Assembly (NCBI GenBank): GCA_016201185.1 | Contig: JACQDG010000148.1 | Location: 1 to 7,225 of the forward strand | From: Acidobacteriota bacterium | GTDB taxonomy: Bacteria > Acidobacteriota > Terriglobia > Bryobacterales > JACQDG01 | Length of the DNA stretch: 7,225 nt | Reading direction: 5' to 3' | Shown: one piece after another, positions 1-7,194 of the stretch | Layout of the letters: every line of letters starts with the position of its first letter | Numbering within the stretch: the first letter of the stretch is position 1 | Notes under the pieces: generated by a model | Database searches by the model: none | What the model was told of the DNA's origin: nothing | What the model saw: the letters and a program-made list of their open reading frames with translations, nothing else | Position numbers and translations under genes: made by a program

Positions 1-1015
1 CAAGATGCGTGACGTACAGGTCCGGGCGTAAGTCACCATCGACATCCGCCGCGTCCGCGCCCATGCCGGCTTCGGCCTTTCCGTCCTCGCTGAATCCGAC
101 GCCGGTCACCAGACCGGTTTCTTCGAATTCCCCGTTCCAGCGGTTGAAGTAGAGAAGGTTTCGGACGCTGTCGTTGGCCACGAAAATGTCGGGCCACCCG
201 TCGTCGTTGAAGTCGGCCAGCACCAGGCCCAGGCATTTCCCTTCCCTGGTCAGAATCTTGGCATCGGCCGTGACGTCCCGAAACTTGCCGTCCCCCAGGT
301 TGCGGTATAGGCGAGGCGAGGTTCCCTGGTACACATCCGGATGGCAATAAGCTCGGAAACCCGGTTTCTTGTCGCCACAATAGACCGGTCTATCCCAGGA
401 AAAGTCCTCCACGTAATTGGCGACGACAAGATCCAGGCGCCCGTCGCGGTCGTAATCAAACCATCCGGCGCTGGTTGCAAGGCGGCCTTCGTTAGCAACT
501 CCGGCTGCCGCCGTTACATCAGAAAACGTGCCGTCGCCGTTGTTGTGGAACAGCACGCAGCGCGGATAGCCTGTGAGAAGCAAGTCGGTGTATCCGTCGT
601 TATCGTAGTCTCCGACCGCCACGCCCATTCCGTAGGTCGCGAAGTCTCCTTCGAGGCGCGCCCTGGCCGTCACATCAGCAAATTTCCCTCCACCCAGGTT
701 GCGATAAAGCGCTAAACGATTCGTCCTCGCCTCGCCGGAGCCGGGCCGGCCGCCGCCGCTCACCAGAACCAGGTCCAGCAGGCCGTCCTGGTCGTAGTCG
801 ATCCAGCCAAGGCCGGATCCCATGGTTTCGATAATGAGTTTTTCCGGCGTTGGGCCGTTCTCCGCCTTAAAGGTCACGCCCGCCACCGTGGTGACATCTT
901 CAAAGCGGAATGCCGTGTCGGCAGGGTCGGAAGCAGCGGGCCTAACAGGCCAAGACAGCATCAGGCCTGCCAGCAGAGCGCCGACCAGCGCGGCGAGGAA
1001 GATGGCTCGAAACAT
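1..1015 (-). CDS. Exported FG-GAP/VCBS repeat protein, CRTAC1-like (3' end missing)
   Basis: Reading the minus strand from the ATG at 1015 gives 338 uninterrupted codons to the left edge, so the C-terminus is missing. Residues 1-29 form a signal peptide (hydrophobic core FLAALVGALLAGLML, then PAAS). Five FG-GAP calcium-binding loops of the form DxDxDGxxD follow, at residues 73-81 (DYDQDGLLD), 137-145, 187-195, 268-276 and 324-332. The fourth has Asn at its second position, and the last is degenerate (DVDGDLRPD). Three VCBS-type strands (N-L/N-G-x-G-x-F-x-D-V-T) alternate with the loops, as expected for blades of a beta-propeller. A Cys pair (C213, C224) sits in a long loop after the third motif. 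Known CRTAC1-family proteins usually end in an ASPIC/UnbV domain; that part would lie outside the window, so its presence is inferred. An AGGAAG lies 9 nt before the ATG. An in-frame ATG at 1042, with its own AAAAGG, would add nine residues (MALVRKPRT). The partner or ligand is unknown; it probably acts in the periplasm or at the cell surface. Confidence 0.88.
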   Translation of the reverse strand, partial: MFRAIFLAALVGALLAGLMLSWPVRPAASDPADTAFRFEDVTTVAGVTFKAENGPTPEKLIIETMGSGLGWIDYDQDGLLDLVLVSGGGRPGSGEARTNRLALYRNLGGGKFADVTARARLEGDFATYGMGVAVGDYDNDGYTDLLLTGYPRCVLFHNNGDGTFSDVTAAAGVANEGRLATSAGWFDYDRDGRLDLVVANYVEDFSWDRPVYCGDKKPGFRAYCHPDVYQGTSPRLYRNLGDGKFRDVTADAKILTREGKCLGLVLADFNDDGWPDIFVANDSVRNLLYFNRWNGEFEETGLVTGVGFSEDGKAEAGMGADAADVDGDLRPDLYVTHL

Positions 1016-1071
1016 TGTTCTTGGCTTCCTAACCAAGGCCATGATCCCACACCTTTTGCAAGCTTTTTCTC

Positions 1072-1100
1072 TTGACAACTGGGCACGCCTGGCTTAGATT
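1072..1100 (+). promoter_or_regulatory. Sigma-70-type promoter of the TonB-dependent receptor gene
   Basis: A perfect -35 hexamer TTGACA (1072-1077) is followed by a 17-bp spacer and a -10 hexamer TAGATT (1095-1100). The -10 matches TATAAT at 4 of 6 positions, including the critical first, second and last bases. Transcription would start near 1107, leaving a leader of about 19 nt that contains the AGGAGG site. An in-frame extension of the receptor ORF back to 1072 would run its coding sequence through this promoter, which argues against that longer start. No similarly good promoter was found for the divergent minus-strand gene. Confidence 0.7.
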
Positions 1101-1114
1101 CGGAACATCAGCTC

Positions 1115-1120
1115 AGGAGG
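1115..1120 (+). promoter_or_regulatory. Ribosome-binding site fixing the receptor start
   Basis: AGGAGG, a full Shine-Dalgarno match, lies 5 nt before the ATG at 1126. The protein beginning there opens with a textbook signal peptide. The 18 codons upstream in the same frame read like non-coding leader and overlap the promoter. Confidence 0.85.
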
Positions 1121-1125
1121 GTGTG

Positions 1126-4100
1126 ATGAAACTCACGAAAGCCGGTTGTTGGACTGTAATGGTGTGCCTCTTGGCGGCACTGATGGCCCCCCCCGCAGAC
1201 GCCCAGGTGGCCAGCACCGGCGCCATTTTCGGCAACGTGACCGATCCCAGCGGGGCCGCTGTGCCCGAGGCAAGAATAACTATCATTAGTTCAGCCACGG
1301 GCGTAACCCGCGAGATTACCAGTAACGTGGCGGGTTTCTACTCGGCAGAGTCTCTGTTGGCCGGCTCTTATGCGGTCACCATCGCAAAAGCGGGTTTCCA
1401 GCAGACGATAATTAAGGACCTGGTCCTGACCCCCGGCCAGCGCCTGCAAAATAACGTCGCCTTACAGGTGGGCGCGGTTGAAACTCAGATCAGCGTCGAG
1501 GCCGAGGCGATTCGAGTGGAGACGGAATCCGGAGAATCCGCAGGCGTGATCACGTCCAGCTACATCGATAATTTGCTGCTCAACGGGCGCAACTTCCTGG
1601 GCCTGGCGTTGCTGATCCCCGGCGTAAACAGCGCCACCATTACCGGCCGGGCGGTGGGCGGCGGGTCGCTCAACAACGGTGGTTTGACGGGAGAGACCCC
1701 GCTTTCCATCAACGGGCTGGGGCGCGAGTACACCAATTACACCATCGACGGCTCGTACAACATGAATACGGGCAATAACATCAACATCAACGTCACGCCC
1801 CCGCTGGACACCATCGCCGAGTTTCGGCTGCTCAAAGACAACTACAGCGCCAAATACGGCGTGGCCGGCTCGGCCCAGGTTCTGGTGGAGACCAAGAGCG
1901 GCTCACGCGTCTTCCACGGCGGCCTGTACGACTTCCTGCGCAATGACAAAGTGGACGCCAGCAACTTTTTCTCCGGCGGGAACAAAACACCGCTGCGCCA
2001 GAACAACTTCGGATTCGCGCTGGGCGGGCCTGTAATGATCCCCGGCCTTTACAACAAGAACCGCGATAAGCAGACCTTCTTCTTCGTCAACGAAGAGTGG
2101 CGCGTGAACCACTCGGGCCTGACTCTGCGCGCGGCGATGATTCCGGAGGCCATGCGCAACGGCGATTTTTCGAACAGCCCTACTTTCGGCTCGAAGGGCA
2201 ATCAGCTCGTATTCGACGATACGGCCCAAAGACTCCTGGCGGGCCGCGGGAACTGTCTGCTCAGCCCGACCCAGCTCAACTCGGCCTGCTTTGACCCGAA
2301 CTCGGTGGCCATCATGAACCGCTACTGGCCACTGCCTAATAACCCGGGGGCAGGATTCCTCAATTACATCAACCCCGGCGTGGACAAGATCAACCAGCGG
2401 AACGACACTTACCGCATCGACCACTATTTCGGGAGCAGGTTGGTTCTGATGGGCCGCTGGATGTATGAAGATGTTCTCGACGCCCCGCCGGCGCTGGTGT
2501 GGGGGCCCAACGCGGCGCCAACGACATCCCAGAGCATTTTTACCACCGGGCTGAACGCCCTGCTGCGGCTCACGGCTAACATTACCCCGACCATCGTCAA
2601 CACCACCAGCTTGGTGCAGACCCACGATAAGCCGCGGTTGCGAGCGAAAGACGCGGAGCTACCCTCCGACATCAACATCAATTACGCGTTCCAGAATGCC
2701 GATATCCACCATCGCATTCCGGAGGTAAGCATCGCCGGGGGCTGGAACGGCCTCGGTGTATTTCCCCTGCCGGTGGACGCCAGTGATGGAGAATGGACGG
2801 CGTCCGACGACATCAGCATCGTGAAAGGGTCCCACGTGCTGCAAGCCGGCGCGCTTTACATCTGGGGCATCAAGCGCCAGAACCTGTTCAGCCAGACCAA
2901 CGGCGCCTTTTCTTTCAGTGGGGTCCACAGCAACGACCCGGTGGCGGATTTCCTGCTGGGGCTAGATTCTTCCTACTTCCAAACCAGCGGCGAGCGCCGC
3001 GGCTACTTCCACTACCGCCAGTTTGAGCCTTACTTCCACGACGACTGGAAAGTAACGCCGAAGCTGACCCTGAACTTAGGGCTGCGCTACGTCTACATTT
3101 CGCCTGACACGATTGACGGCGATGGGGTAACGAGCTTTGATGCCAACCGCTTCGATCCGACCAAAGCCCCCGCCGTAACCCCGGATGGCCTGTTTGTAAC
3201 CAACGCGGCGGGCCAAATCGTCACGGCCAGCGGCCAGCCAGCCGACCTGCAGAACGGGCTTATCTTCGCTGGCAAGAACGGCGTGCCGCGCGGCTTCTTC
3301 AACGCCACCAAGCGTAATTTCGCCCCTCGAATCGGGTTCGCATGGGACCCGTTTGGGAACGGTAAGACGTCCATTAGGGGCGGTTATGGCATCGGTTACA
3401 GCCGCATCCCGTTCGACAACTACATCCAGCTGAACAACCCGCCGTTTATTGATTCCACTACGCTGATCAACGGCACGCTCACCAATCCAGCAGCGGGCGT
3501 GGCGGGCGCCAAGAGTCCCACGGGCGTAAGCATGGTTGATCCGACCTTCCAGCCCACGCGGGTGCAGACGTGGAGCTTTACCATCCAGCGCGAGGTCGCT
3601 CCCGCCGCCGTAGTCAGCATCGCTTACGTGGGAAGCGGCACACGGCACGTGAAAGGTACTCAAGATATCAATTTCCCCTTGCCGGTTTCCCAGCCGAGCA
3701 CTTCCGGGTGCTTGCAGCCAGGACAGGCTTCCTCCGGCGGGTTTGATTTTGATCCGTGTCTGAACACCGGCAAAGTATCAGCGACTTTCACGCGGCCTTA
3801 CAGCGGCTGGACCGGCCTGAGTGATCCCTTCACGGGGGGAACCTCGAACTACCACTCCCTGCAGACCGGGTTTCAGTATAAGAAGAGCGCGCTCACGTGG
3901 AACGTGGCCTACACGTTCGGGAAGGTCCTGACCAACGTAGCCGACCGCGGCTTCGACGGGCGCAACAGCGGGGCCGGCGCCCAGAACTCGCGGAATTTCA
4001 ACGCCGATTATGGACCCCCCGGATGGGATCGCACCCACATCTTCACCTCGGGCTATGTCTATGATCTGCCGTTCTTCAAGGGTTCCAAAGGATTTGTCAA

Positions 4101-4533
4101 TAAGGCGCTCGGCAACTGGACCATCTCCGGGATTACGGTGATCGAAAGCGGATTCGCCTTATCCCCCGGCCTCGCGACCGGCACGAACGGTCTGGCTTCC
4201 CGCCCAGATCTGATCGGAACGGTAGCAGGCCCGAAGACGCTGGGCCAGTGGTTTAATACGGGCGCATTCGCCGCGCCGGCCTACGGCTTCTTCGGCAATG
4301 CGGGCACGGGCTTGATCCGCGGGCCTGGGGAGAATACCTGGAACGTAGCGCTGTTCAAGGCGTTCCCGTTCAACGAGCGAACCAGGTTGCGGTTCCGGGC
4401 GGAAGCATTCAACCTCTGGAACCATCCGAGCTTCTCCGCCGTGAGTACAGCCGTGGGAGCGGGTAATTACGGGCAGGTGACGACTGCACTCGAACCACGC
4501 ATCATGGAGTTCTCGCTAAGGCTGGACTTCTAG
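1126..4533 (+). CDS. Oar-like TonB-dependent outer-membrane receptor with carboxypeptidase regulatory-like domain
   Basis: This 1135-residue protein should form a 22-strand outer-membrane barrel that imports or binds a ligand using TonB/ExbBD energy. Residues 1-26 are a signal peptide, cleaved after ADA. Residues about 32-115 form a carboxypeptidase-regulatory-like (CarboxypepD_reg) beta-sandwich, with GNVTDPSGAAVPEARI, GFYSAESLLAGSY and VTIAKAGF. A plug domain follows at about 125-260, with LNGRNF (152-157), IPGV (164-167), YTIDG (205-209), EFRLLKDNYSAKYG and VETKSGS. The barrel starts around FHGGLYDFLRND (263-274) and ends in FSLRLDF; the terminal Phe is the usual BAM recognition signature. 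No convincing TonB box was pinned down, though ISVEAEA near 122-128 lies where one might be. Two close Cys pairs, C377/C388 and C862/C878, probably staple extracellular loops. Length and motifs are normal for the large acidobacterial receptor family. The substrate cannot be read from sequence. A gene-proximal promoter and no same-strand neighbour suggest it is transcribed alone. Confidence 0.95.
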   Translation: MKLTKAGCWTVMVCLLAALMAPPADAQVASTGAIFGNVTDPSGAAVPEARITIISSATGVTREITSNVAGFYSAESLLAGSYAVTIAKAGFQQTIIKDLVLTPGQRLQNNVALQVGAVETQISVEAEAIRVETESGESAGVITSSYIDNLLLNGRNFLGLALLIPGVNSATITGRAVGGGSLNNGGLTGETPLSINGLGREYTNYTIDGSYNMNTGNNININVTPPLDTIAEFRLLKDNYSAKYGVAGSAQVLVETKSGSRVFHGGLYDFLRNDKVDASNFFSGGNKTPLRQNNFGFALGGPVMIPGLYNKNRDKQTFFFVNEEWRVNHSGLTLRAAMIPEAMRNGDFSNSPTFGSKGNQLVFDDTAQRLLAGRGNCLLSPTQLNSACFDPNSVAIMNRYWPLPNNPGAGFLNYINPGVDKINQRNDTYRIDHYFGSRLVLMGRWMYEDVLDAPPALVWGPNAAPTTSQSIFTTGLNALLRLTANITPTIVNTTSLVQTHDKPRLRAKDAELPSDININYAFQNADIHHRIPEVSIAGGWNGLGVFPLPVDASDGEWTASDDISIVKGSHVLQAGALYIWGIKRQNLFSQTNGAFSFSGVHSNDPVADFLLGLDSSYFQTSGERRGYFHYRQFEPYFHDDWKVTPKLTLNLGLRYVYISPDTIDGDGVTSFDANRFDPTKAPAVTPDGLFVTNAAGQIVTASGQPADLQNGLIFAGKNGVPRGFFNATKRNFAPRIGFAWDPFGNGKTSIRGGYGIGYSRIPFDNYIQLNNPPFIDSTTLINGTLTNPAAGVAGAKSPTGVSMVDPTFQPTRVQTWSFTIQREVAPAAVVSIAYVGSGTRHVKGTQDINFPLPVSQPSTSGCLQPGQASSGGFDFDPCLNTGKVSATFTRPYSGWTGLSDPFTGGTSNYHSLQTGFQYKKSALTWNVAYTFGKVLTNVADRGFDGRNSGAGAQNSRNFNADYGPPGWDRTHIFTSGYVYDLPFFKGSKGFVNKALGNWTISGITVIESGFALSPGLATGTNGLASRPDLIGTVAGPKTLGQWFNTGAFAAPAYGFFGNAGTGLIRGPGENTWNVALFKAFPFNERTRLRFRAEAFNLWNHPSFSAVSTAVGAGNYGQVTTALEPRIMEFSLRLDF

Positions 4534-4541
4534 GCAGTAAC

Positions 4542-4594
4542 GCCGCGACTGGGAAGGAGCGGGGCGCCAGTCTCCGCTCCCTTACGGTCGCGGC
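4542..4594. terminator. Nested inverted repeat between convergent genes, possible bidirectional terminator
   Basis: The outer arms GCCGCGAC (4542-4549) and GTCGCGGC (4587-4594) are perfect 8-bp complements. Inside them, GGAGCGG (4556-4562) pairs perfectly with CCGCTCC (4574-4580) around an 11-nt loop. The structure spans the 48-bp gap between the receptor stop and the stop of the minus-strand TPR gene, and its right outer arm lies within the last codons of the TPR gene. The position suits a shared terminator. Neither strand shows a T-tract after the stem, so it is not a canonical intrinsic terminator. It could instead be an RNA 3'-end stabiliser or a Rho-dependent end. Confidence 0.5.
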
Positions 4595-6021
4595 TCGGAA
4601 GGTTGCTGCAATTCTTTCAGGATCGATTCACGCTCGCTGGCTTCGCGGGCTTTTGTATGCTGGACCAGCTCGAACATCTTGGTTGCATCCTCGCGCCGGC
4701 CTAAAGCCTGATAAGCGCGCGCCAGCGGGTAATAGACCTCATGTAGATCCGGTTTGAGCTTTAGGGCTTTCTCCAGCTCCGGCACTGCAGCAGCATATTT
4801 CTGTTGCAGCGACAGCGCACGTCCCAATTGATAATGCGCCAGGGCATAGTTGGGGCTGGCGGCGATAGCCCCCTGTAGTGCGGGAACGGCCTCGTCAAAT
4901 CGCGCCTGGGCAGTCAAGGCCATCCCGTAAATGCAGCGGTAATAGGCGTTGCTCCGGTTGAGAGCCAGGGCCTTCTCGAGTTGGTCACGCGCTTCCTCTG
5001 CCTTTCCGGAGGTTAGCTTCACGATGGCCAGGAGAAAATAGGCCCGGTCGAACTTGGGATTCTTCTCAATTGCCTCCGAAAGCCGGGCGGCGGCCTCGTC
5101 ATATTGTTCAAGAACGTAGTGGCTGAACCCCATGCTGTAAGGGACTTCGGCTGAGCCGGGGTCCAGACGGGCGGCCTGTTGCAGAACTTTGAGCGCGGCT
5201 TGCGGGTTTCCTGCCTTCTGATAGAGACGACCTTCGAAAAGTAGGTAATCGGCGCGGTCGGGTTGAGCGCGCCAGGCCGCTTCGACTTCTTCAAATGCCT
5301 TTGCAGCCTCCCCCTGATCCGCGTAAGCCTGCGCCAGCAGGAAGCGGATCTCGGGACTTGCGGCTTGTCGGAGTGCGGCCTGCAGAAACTCGCCGGCAGC
5401 GCCCGGGAACCCCGCTTTCAGCAGAATTCCCCCGGCCTCCAAAATGAACTCCGGCTGGGAACGATATGCCTCGGGTACGTTGCTCAAGGTGCGCAAGGCT
5501 CGCTCCGGCTGCTTAACCGCTAACCGTGCCCGCACCAGTTGGAGAAACGTTTCCGGACGAGGAGCTAGAGCCAGGGCCTTCTCCAGGTGCGACAGAGCCT
5601 CCTGCGGTCTTCGCGCTTCGAGTAACGCCGTGCCCAGGTTGTAGCGCATGTCCCCGTTTTCAGGCGCCAAGCGGACCGCTGCTTGCAGTTCCTCCAGGCC
5701 TTCACTGGTCTTACTCTGTTTCAGGAGCACCAGCCCCAGGTTGTAGTGCGCAGCGGCAACGGAGGGTCCCAGTGCCACGGCACGGCGAAACGCAAGCTCC
5801 GCAGCGGCGTTGCGGTCGAGAGCGGCGTTCGCGATGCCCAGGTTCAAGAACGCGCGGAAGGACTTCGGGTCATCCTTGGTCGCCGACTGAAGCTCCTGAG
5901 CCGCCTTTGCAAAGCTCCTTTGCCGGAGGAGCTCGACGCCGCGTGCGAGGTGGTCGTCTGACTGCGCCCAGCCGAAGGCTAGGCAGATTCCAAAGCAGGC
6001 GGGGATCCGAAGTCCGCTCAT
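4582..6021 (-). CDS. Exported tetratricopeptide-repeat protein (13 TPRs)
   Basis: This 479-residue protein consists almost entirely of TPR helix pairs, a protein-protein interaction scaffold. Residues 1-20 look like a signal peptide (hydrophobic FGICLAFGWAQ) with no properly placed lipobox, so a soluble periplasmic location is likely. Thirteen repeats of 33-34 residues run from D22 to about residue 460. They show the TPR pattern of small residues at positions 8 and 20 and Pro near 32, for example AAHYNLGLVLLKQ and LAHYQLGRALSLQQ. A charged helical cap (AREASERESILKEL) and a short Pro-rich tail close the protein. No enzymatic domain is visible. I chose the ATG at 6021 because the signal peptide begins there. 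The same frame is open to an ATG at 6123, but that adds a polar 34-residue leader lying over the neighbouring gene. No clear Shine-Dalgarno precedes 6021. The gene is divergent from another TPR gene and convergent with the TonB receptor gene. The partner is unknown. Confidence 0.9.
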   Translation of the reverse strand: MSGLRIPACFGICLAFGWAQSDDHLARGVELLRQRSFAKAAQELQSATKDDPKSFRAFLNLGIANAALDRNAAAELAFRRAVALGPSVAAAHYNLGLVLLKQSKTSEGLEELQAAVRLAPENGDMRYNLGTALLEARRPQEALSHLEKALALAPRPETFLQLVRARLAVKQPERALRTLSNVPEAYRSQPEFILEAGGILLKAGFPGAAGEFLQAALRQAASPEIRFLLAQAYADQGEAAKAFEEVEAAWRAQPDRADYLLFEGRLYQKAGNPQAALKVLQQAARLDPGSAEVPYSMGFSHYVLEQYDEAAARLSEAIEKNPKFDRAYFLLAIVKLTSGKAEEARDQLEKALALNRSNAYYRCIYGMALTAQARFDEAVPALQGAIAASPNYALAHYQLGRALSLQQKYAAAVPELEKALKLKPDLHEVYYPLARAYQALGRREDATKMFELVQHTKAREASERESILKELQQPSEPRP

Positions 6022-6051
6022 TGAGATACCATAAGGAAAAGTATTACCAAA
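6022..6051. promoter_or_regulatory. 30-bp divergent spacer between two TPR genes
   Basis: Only 30 bp separate the two divergent start codons, so at least one promoter must lie inside the opposite gene's 5' coding region. The spacer is AT-richer than its surroundings. It carries AAGGAAAA (6033-6040), a possible ribosome-binding site for the plus-strand gene, although AAGGA ends 14 nt before the ATG, which is long. On the minus strand TGGTAATAC (6049-6041) vaguely resembles an extended -10. No paired -35 could be recognised in either direction. Confidence 0.3.
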
Positions 6052-7194
6052 ATGAAGAGCTTCTGTCTCCTGGTAGCGCTGCTGGCGACAACGACCGCTG
6101 CGGATCATTTCCGAAAGGCGCAAGGATACGCGCAGGCGCAGAATTGGAAACTGGCCGTGGAGGAATATCGCGCCGGATTGGCGCTAGCGCCCGTGGCCTA
6201 TGAGGCTCACAACAACTTGGGCGCCATTTATTTCCAACAGCAGGATTATGCCCGCGCGGCTTCCTCTTTCACAGAGGCACTGCGTTTGCGTCCTCAGAAC
6301 CCGGACTTCTCGTTCAATCTCGGGCTTACCCTGTTCCGCCTCGCCCGACCGGAGGATGCCCTTCCACATCTGCTCGTCGGGGCCCGTTCTAAAACACATA
6401 CCGCCGAGGCGCATTACATTGCCGGGCTCTGCCATTTTCACGCACGGCGCTGGGCGCAGGCCGCGCGCGAACTCGAAGCGGCGAAGCAAGCGGGGTATAA
6501 AAAGCCTGAACTGTATTATTTGCTCGTAAAGGCGCACAAGAACGCCGGAGAGCGCGAGGCCGGTATTCGAATTTTTTCCGAGCTGGCCGGGGCGTATCCA
6601 GAGTCGGCTTTCGTTCATCAATTGCTGGGCGAGGCTTACGAACTGGAGAACCCGGCGGCGGCGGAAGCCGAATTCTCTCGCGCCATTCAGGCGGCTCCCT
6701 CCCAGCCCGAACTGCACTTCGCGCTCGGCTACCTTTACTGGAAGCAGAAAAAGCACGACCAGGCAGCGGAGCTTTTTGGGGAGGAACTTCGCGTTCATCC
6801 AGCTTCCGCGGCATCCTATTACTATCTCGGCGGCATCGCGCTAAAGGAAGGCAAAGAGACCGAGGCCCTTGACCTCTTCAGGCGCGCCCTGCGCGTCGAT
6901 CCTTCCTATAAGGAGGTTTACCTGGGGCTGGGGCAGGCGGAAGCGAAACTCGGCAAGCAGGCCGAGGCGGAGAAACACTTCCGGCAGGCGGCAGCGATTT
7001 TCCCCGACCGCGTGGAGCCGCACTATCACCTGGCTCAGACCCTCCTGCGCCTGGGCAAGAAAGAGGAGGCGCAAAAGGAGATGTCAATCGTTGAAAATTT
7101 GCACGCTGCAGAACGCGAGCGGATAGCAGAGGCCCTGTCACAGGGTGGAACCGCTCAAAAAGGGTCGCAAACGAACGCGAATGAGCGAGAATAA
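6052..7194 (+). CDS. Exported tetratricopeptide-repeat protein (10 TPRs)
   Basis: This 380-residue TPR protein carries a short signal peptide (MKSFCLLVALLATTTA, cleavage expected near residue 16) and no lipobox at a sensible position. It is therefore probably periplasmic. About ten TPRs run from residue 17 to about 355, e.g. EAHNNLGAIYFQQQDYARAA, ELHFALGYLYWKQKK and EPHYHLAQTLLRLGKKEEA. Repeats 3, 4 and 6 deviate by a residue from 34. The C-terminal helix AAERERIAEAL matches in style the cap of the divergent TPR protein. It is followed by a polar Gly/Gln/Asn-rich tail of about 20 residues. No catalytic domain is visible, so it should serve as a scaffold or adaptor. The ATG at 6052 is chosen because the signal peptide starts there. 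The 3' end overlaps or nearly touches the next plus-strand reading frame, suggesting co-transcription with it. The specific partner cannot be inferred. Confidence 0.9.
   Translation: MKSFCLLVALLATTTAADHFRKAQGYAQAQNWKLAVEEYRAGLALAPVAYEAHNNLGAIYFQQQDYARAASSFTEALRLRPQNPDFSFNLGLTLFRLARPEDALPHLLVGARSKTHTAEAHYIAGLCHFHARRWAQAARELEAAKQAGYKKPELYYLLVKAHKNAGEREAGIRIFSELAGAYPESAFVHQLLGEAYELENPAAAEAEFSRAIQAAPSQPELHFALGYLYWKQKKHDQAAELFGEELRVHPASAASYYYLGGIALKEGKETEALDLFRRALRVDPSYKEVYLGLGQAEAKLGKQAEAEKHFRQAAAIFPDRVEPHYHLAQTLLRLGKKEEAQKEMSIVENLHAAERERIAEALSQGGTAQKGSQTNANERE

Noticed and set aside
341..715. A plus-strand ORF of 124 codons in the left region
   Set aside because: It lies antisense to the FG-GAP gene, whose minus-strand translation shows repeated calcium-binding motifs. 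The plus-strand product has no recognisable features.
1059..1076. CAAG...CTTG inverted repeat just upstream of and into the -35 hexamer, considered as an operator
   Set aside because: The arms are only 4 bp and do not extend, so this is expected by chance.
1903..2625. A 240-codon minus-strand ORF, with further minus-strand ORFs such as 3076-3663, inside the receptor gene
   Set aside because: They lie opposite a clearly coding frame with family motifs throughout. Their translations are low-complexity and rich in Arg, Val and Gly, with no recognisable domain, which is typical of antisense shadows in GC-rich DNA.
6022..6123. The 34-codon N-terminal extension of the minus-strand TPR gene
   Set aside because: The extension is polar, removes the signal peptide from the N-terminus and overlaps 72 bp of the neighbouring coding region. 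The ATG at 6021 gives a proper export signal.
5526..6203. A 225-codon plus-strand ORF crossing the divergent TPR junction
   Set aside because: It overlaps the start regions of both TPR genes in wrong frames. Its Pro/Arg/Gly-rich composition is that of an out-of-frame translation.
4582..7194. Tandem DNA repeats or a recombination hotspot in the TPR genes
   Set aside because: The repeats are visible only at protein level. The nucleotide copies are too diverged to be direct DNA repeats.
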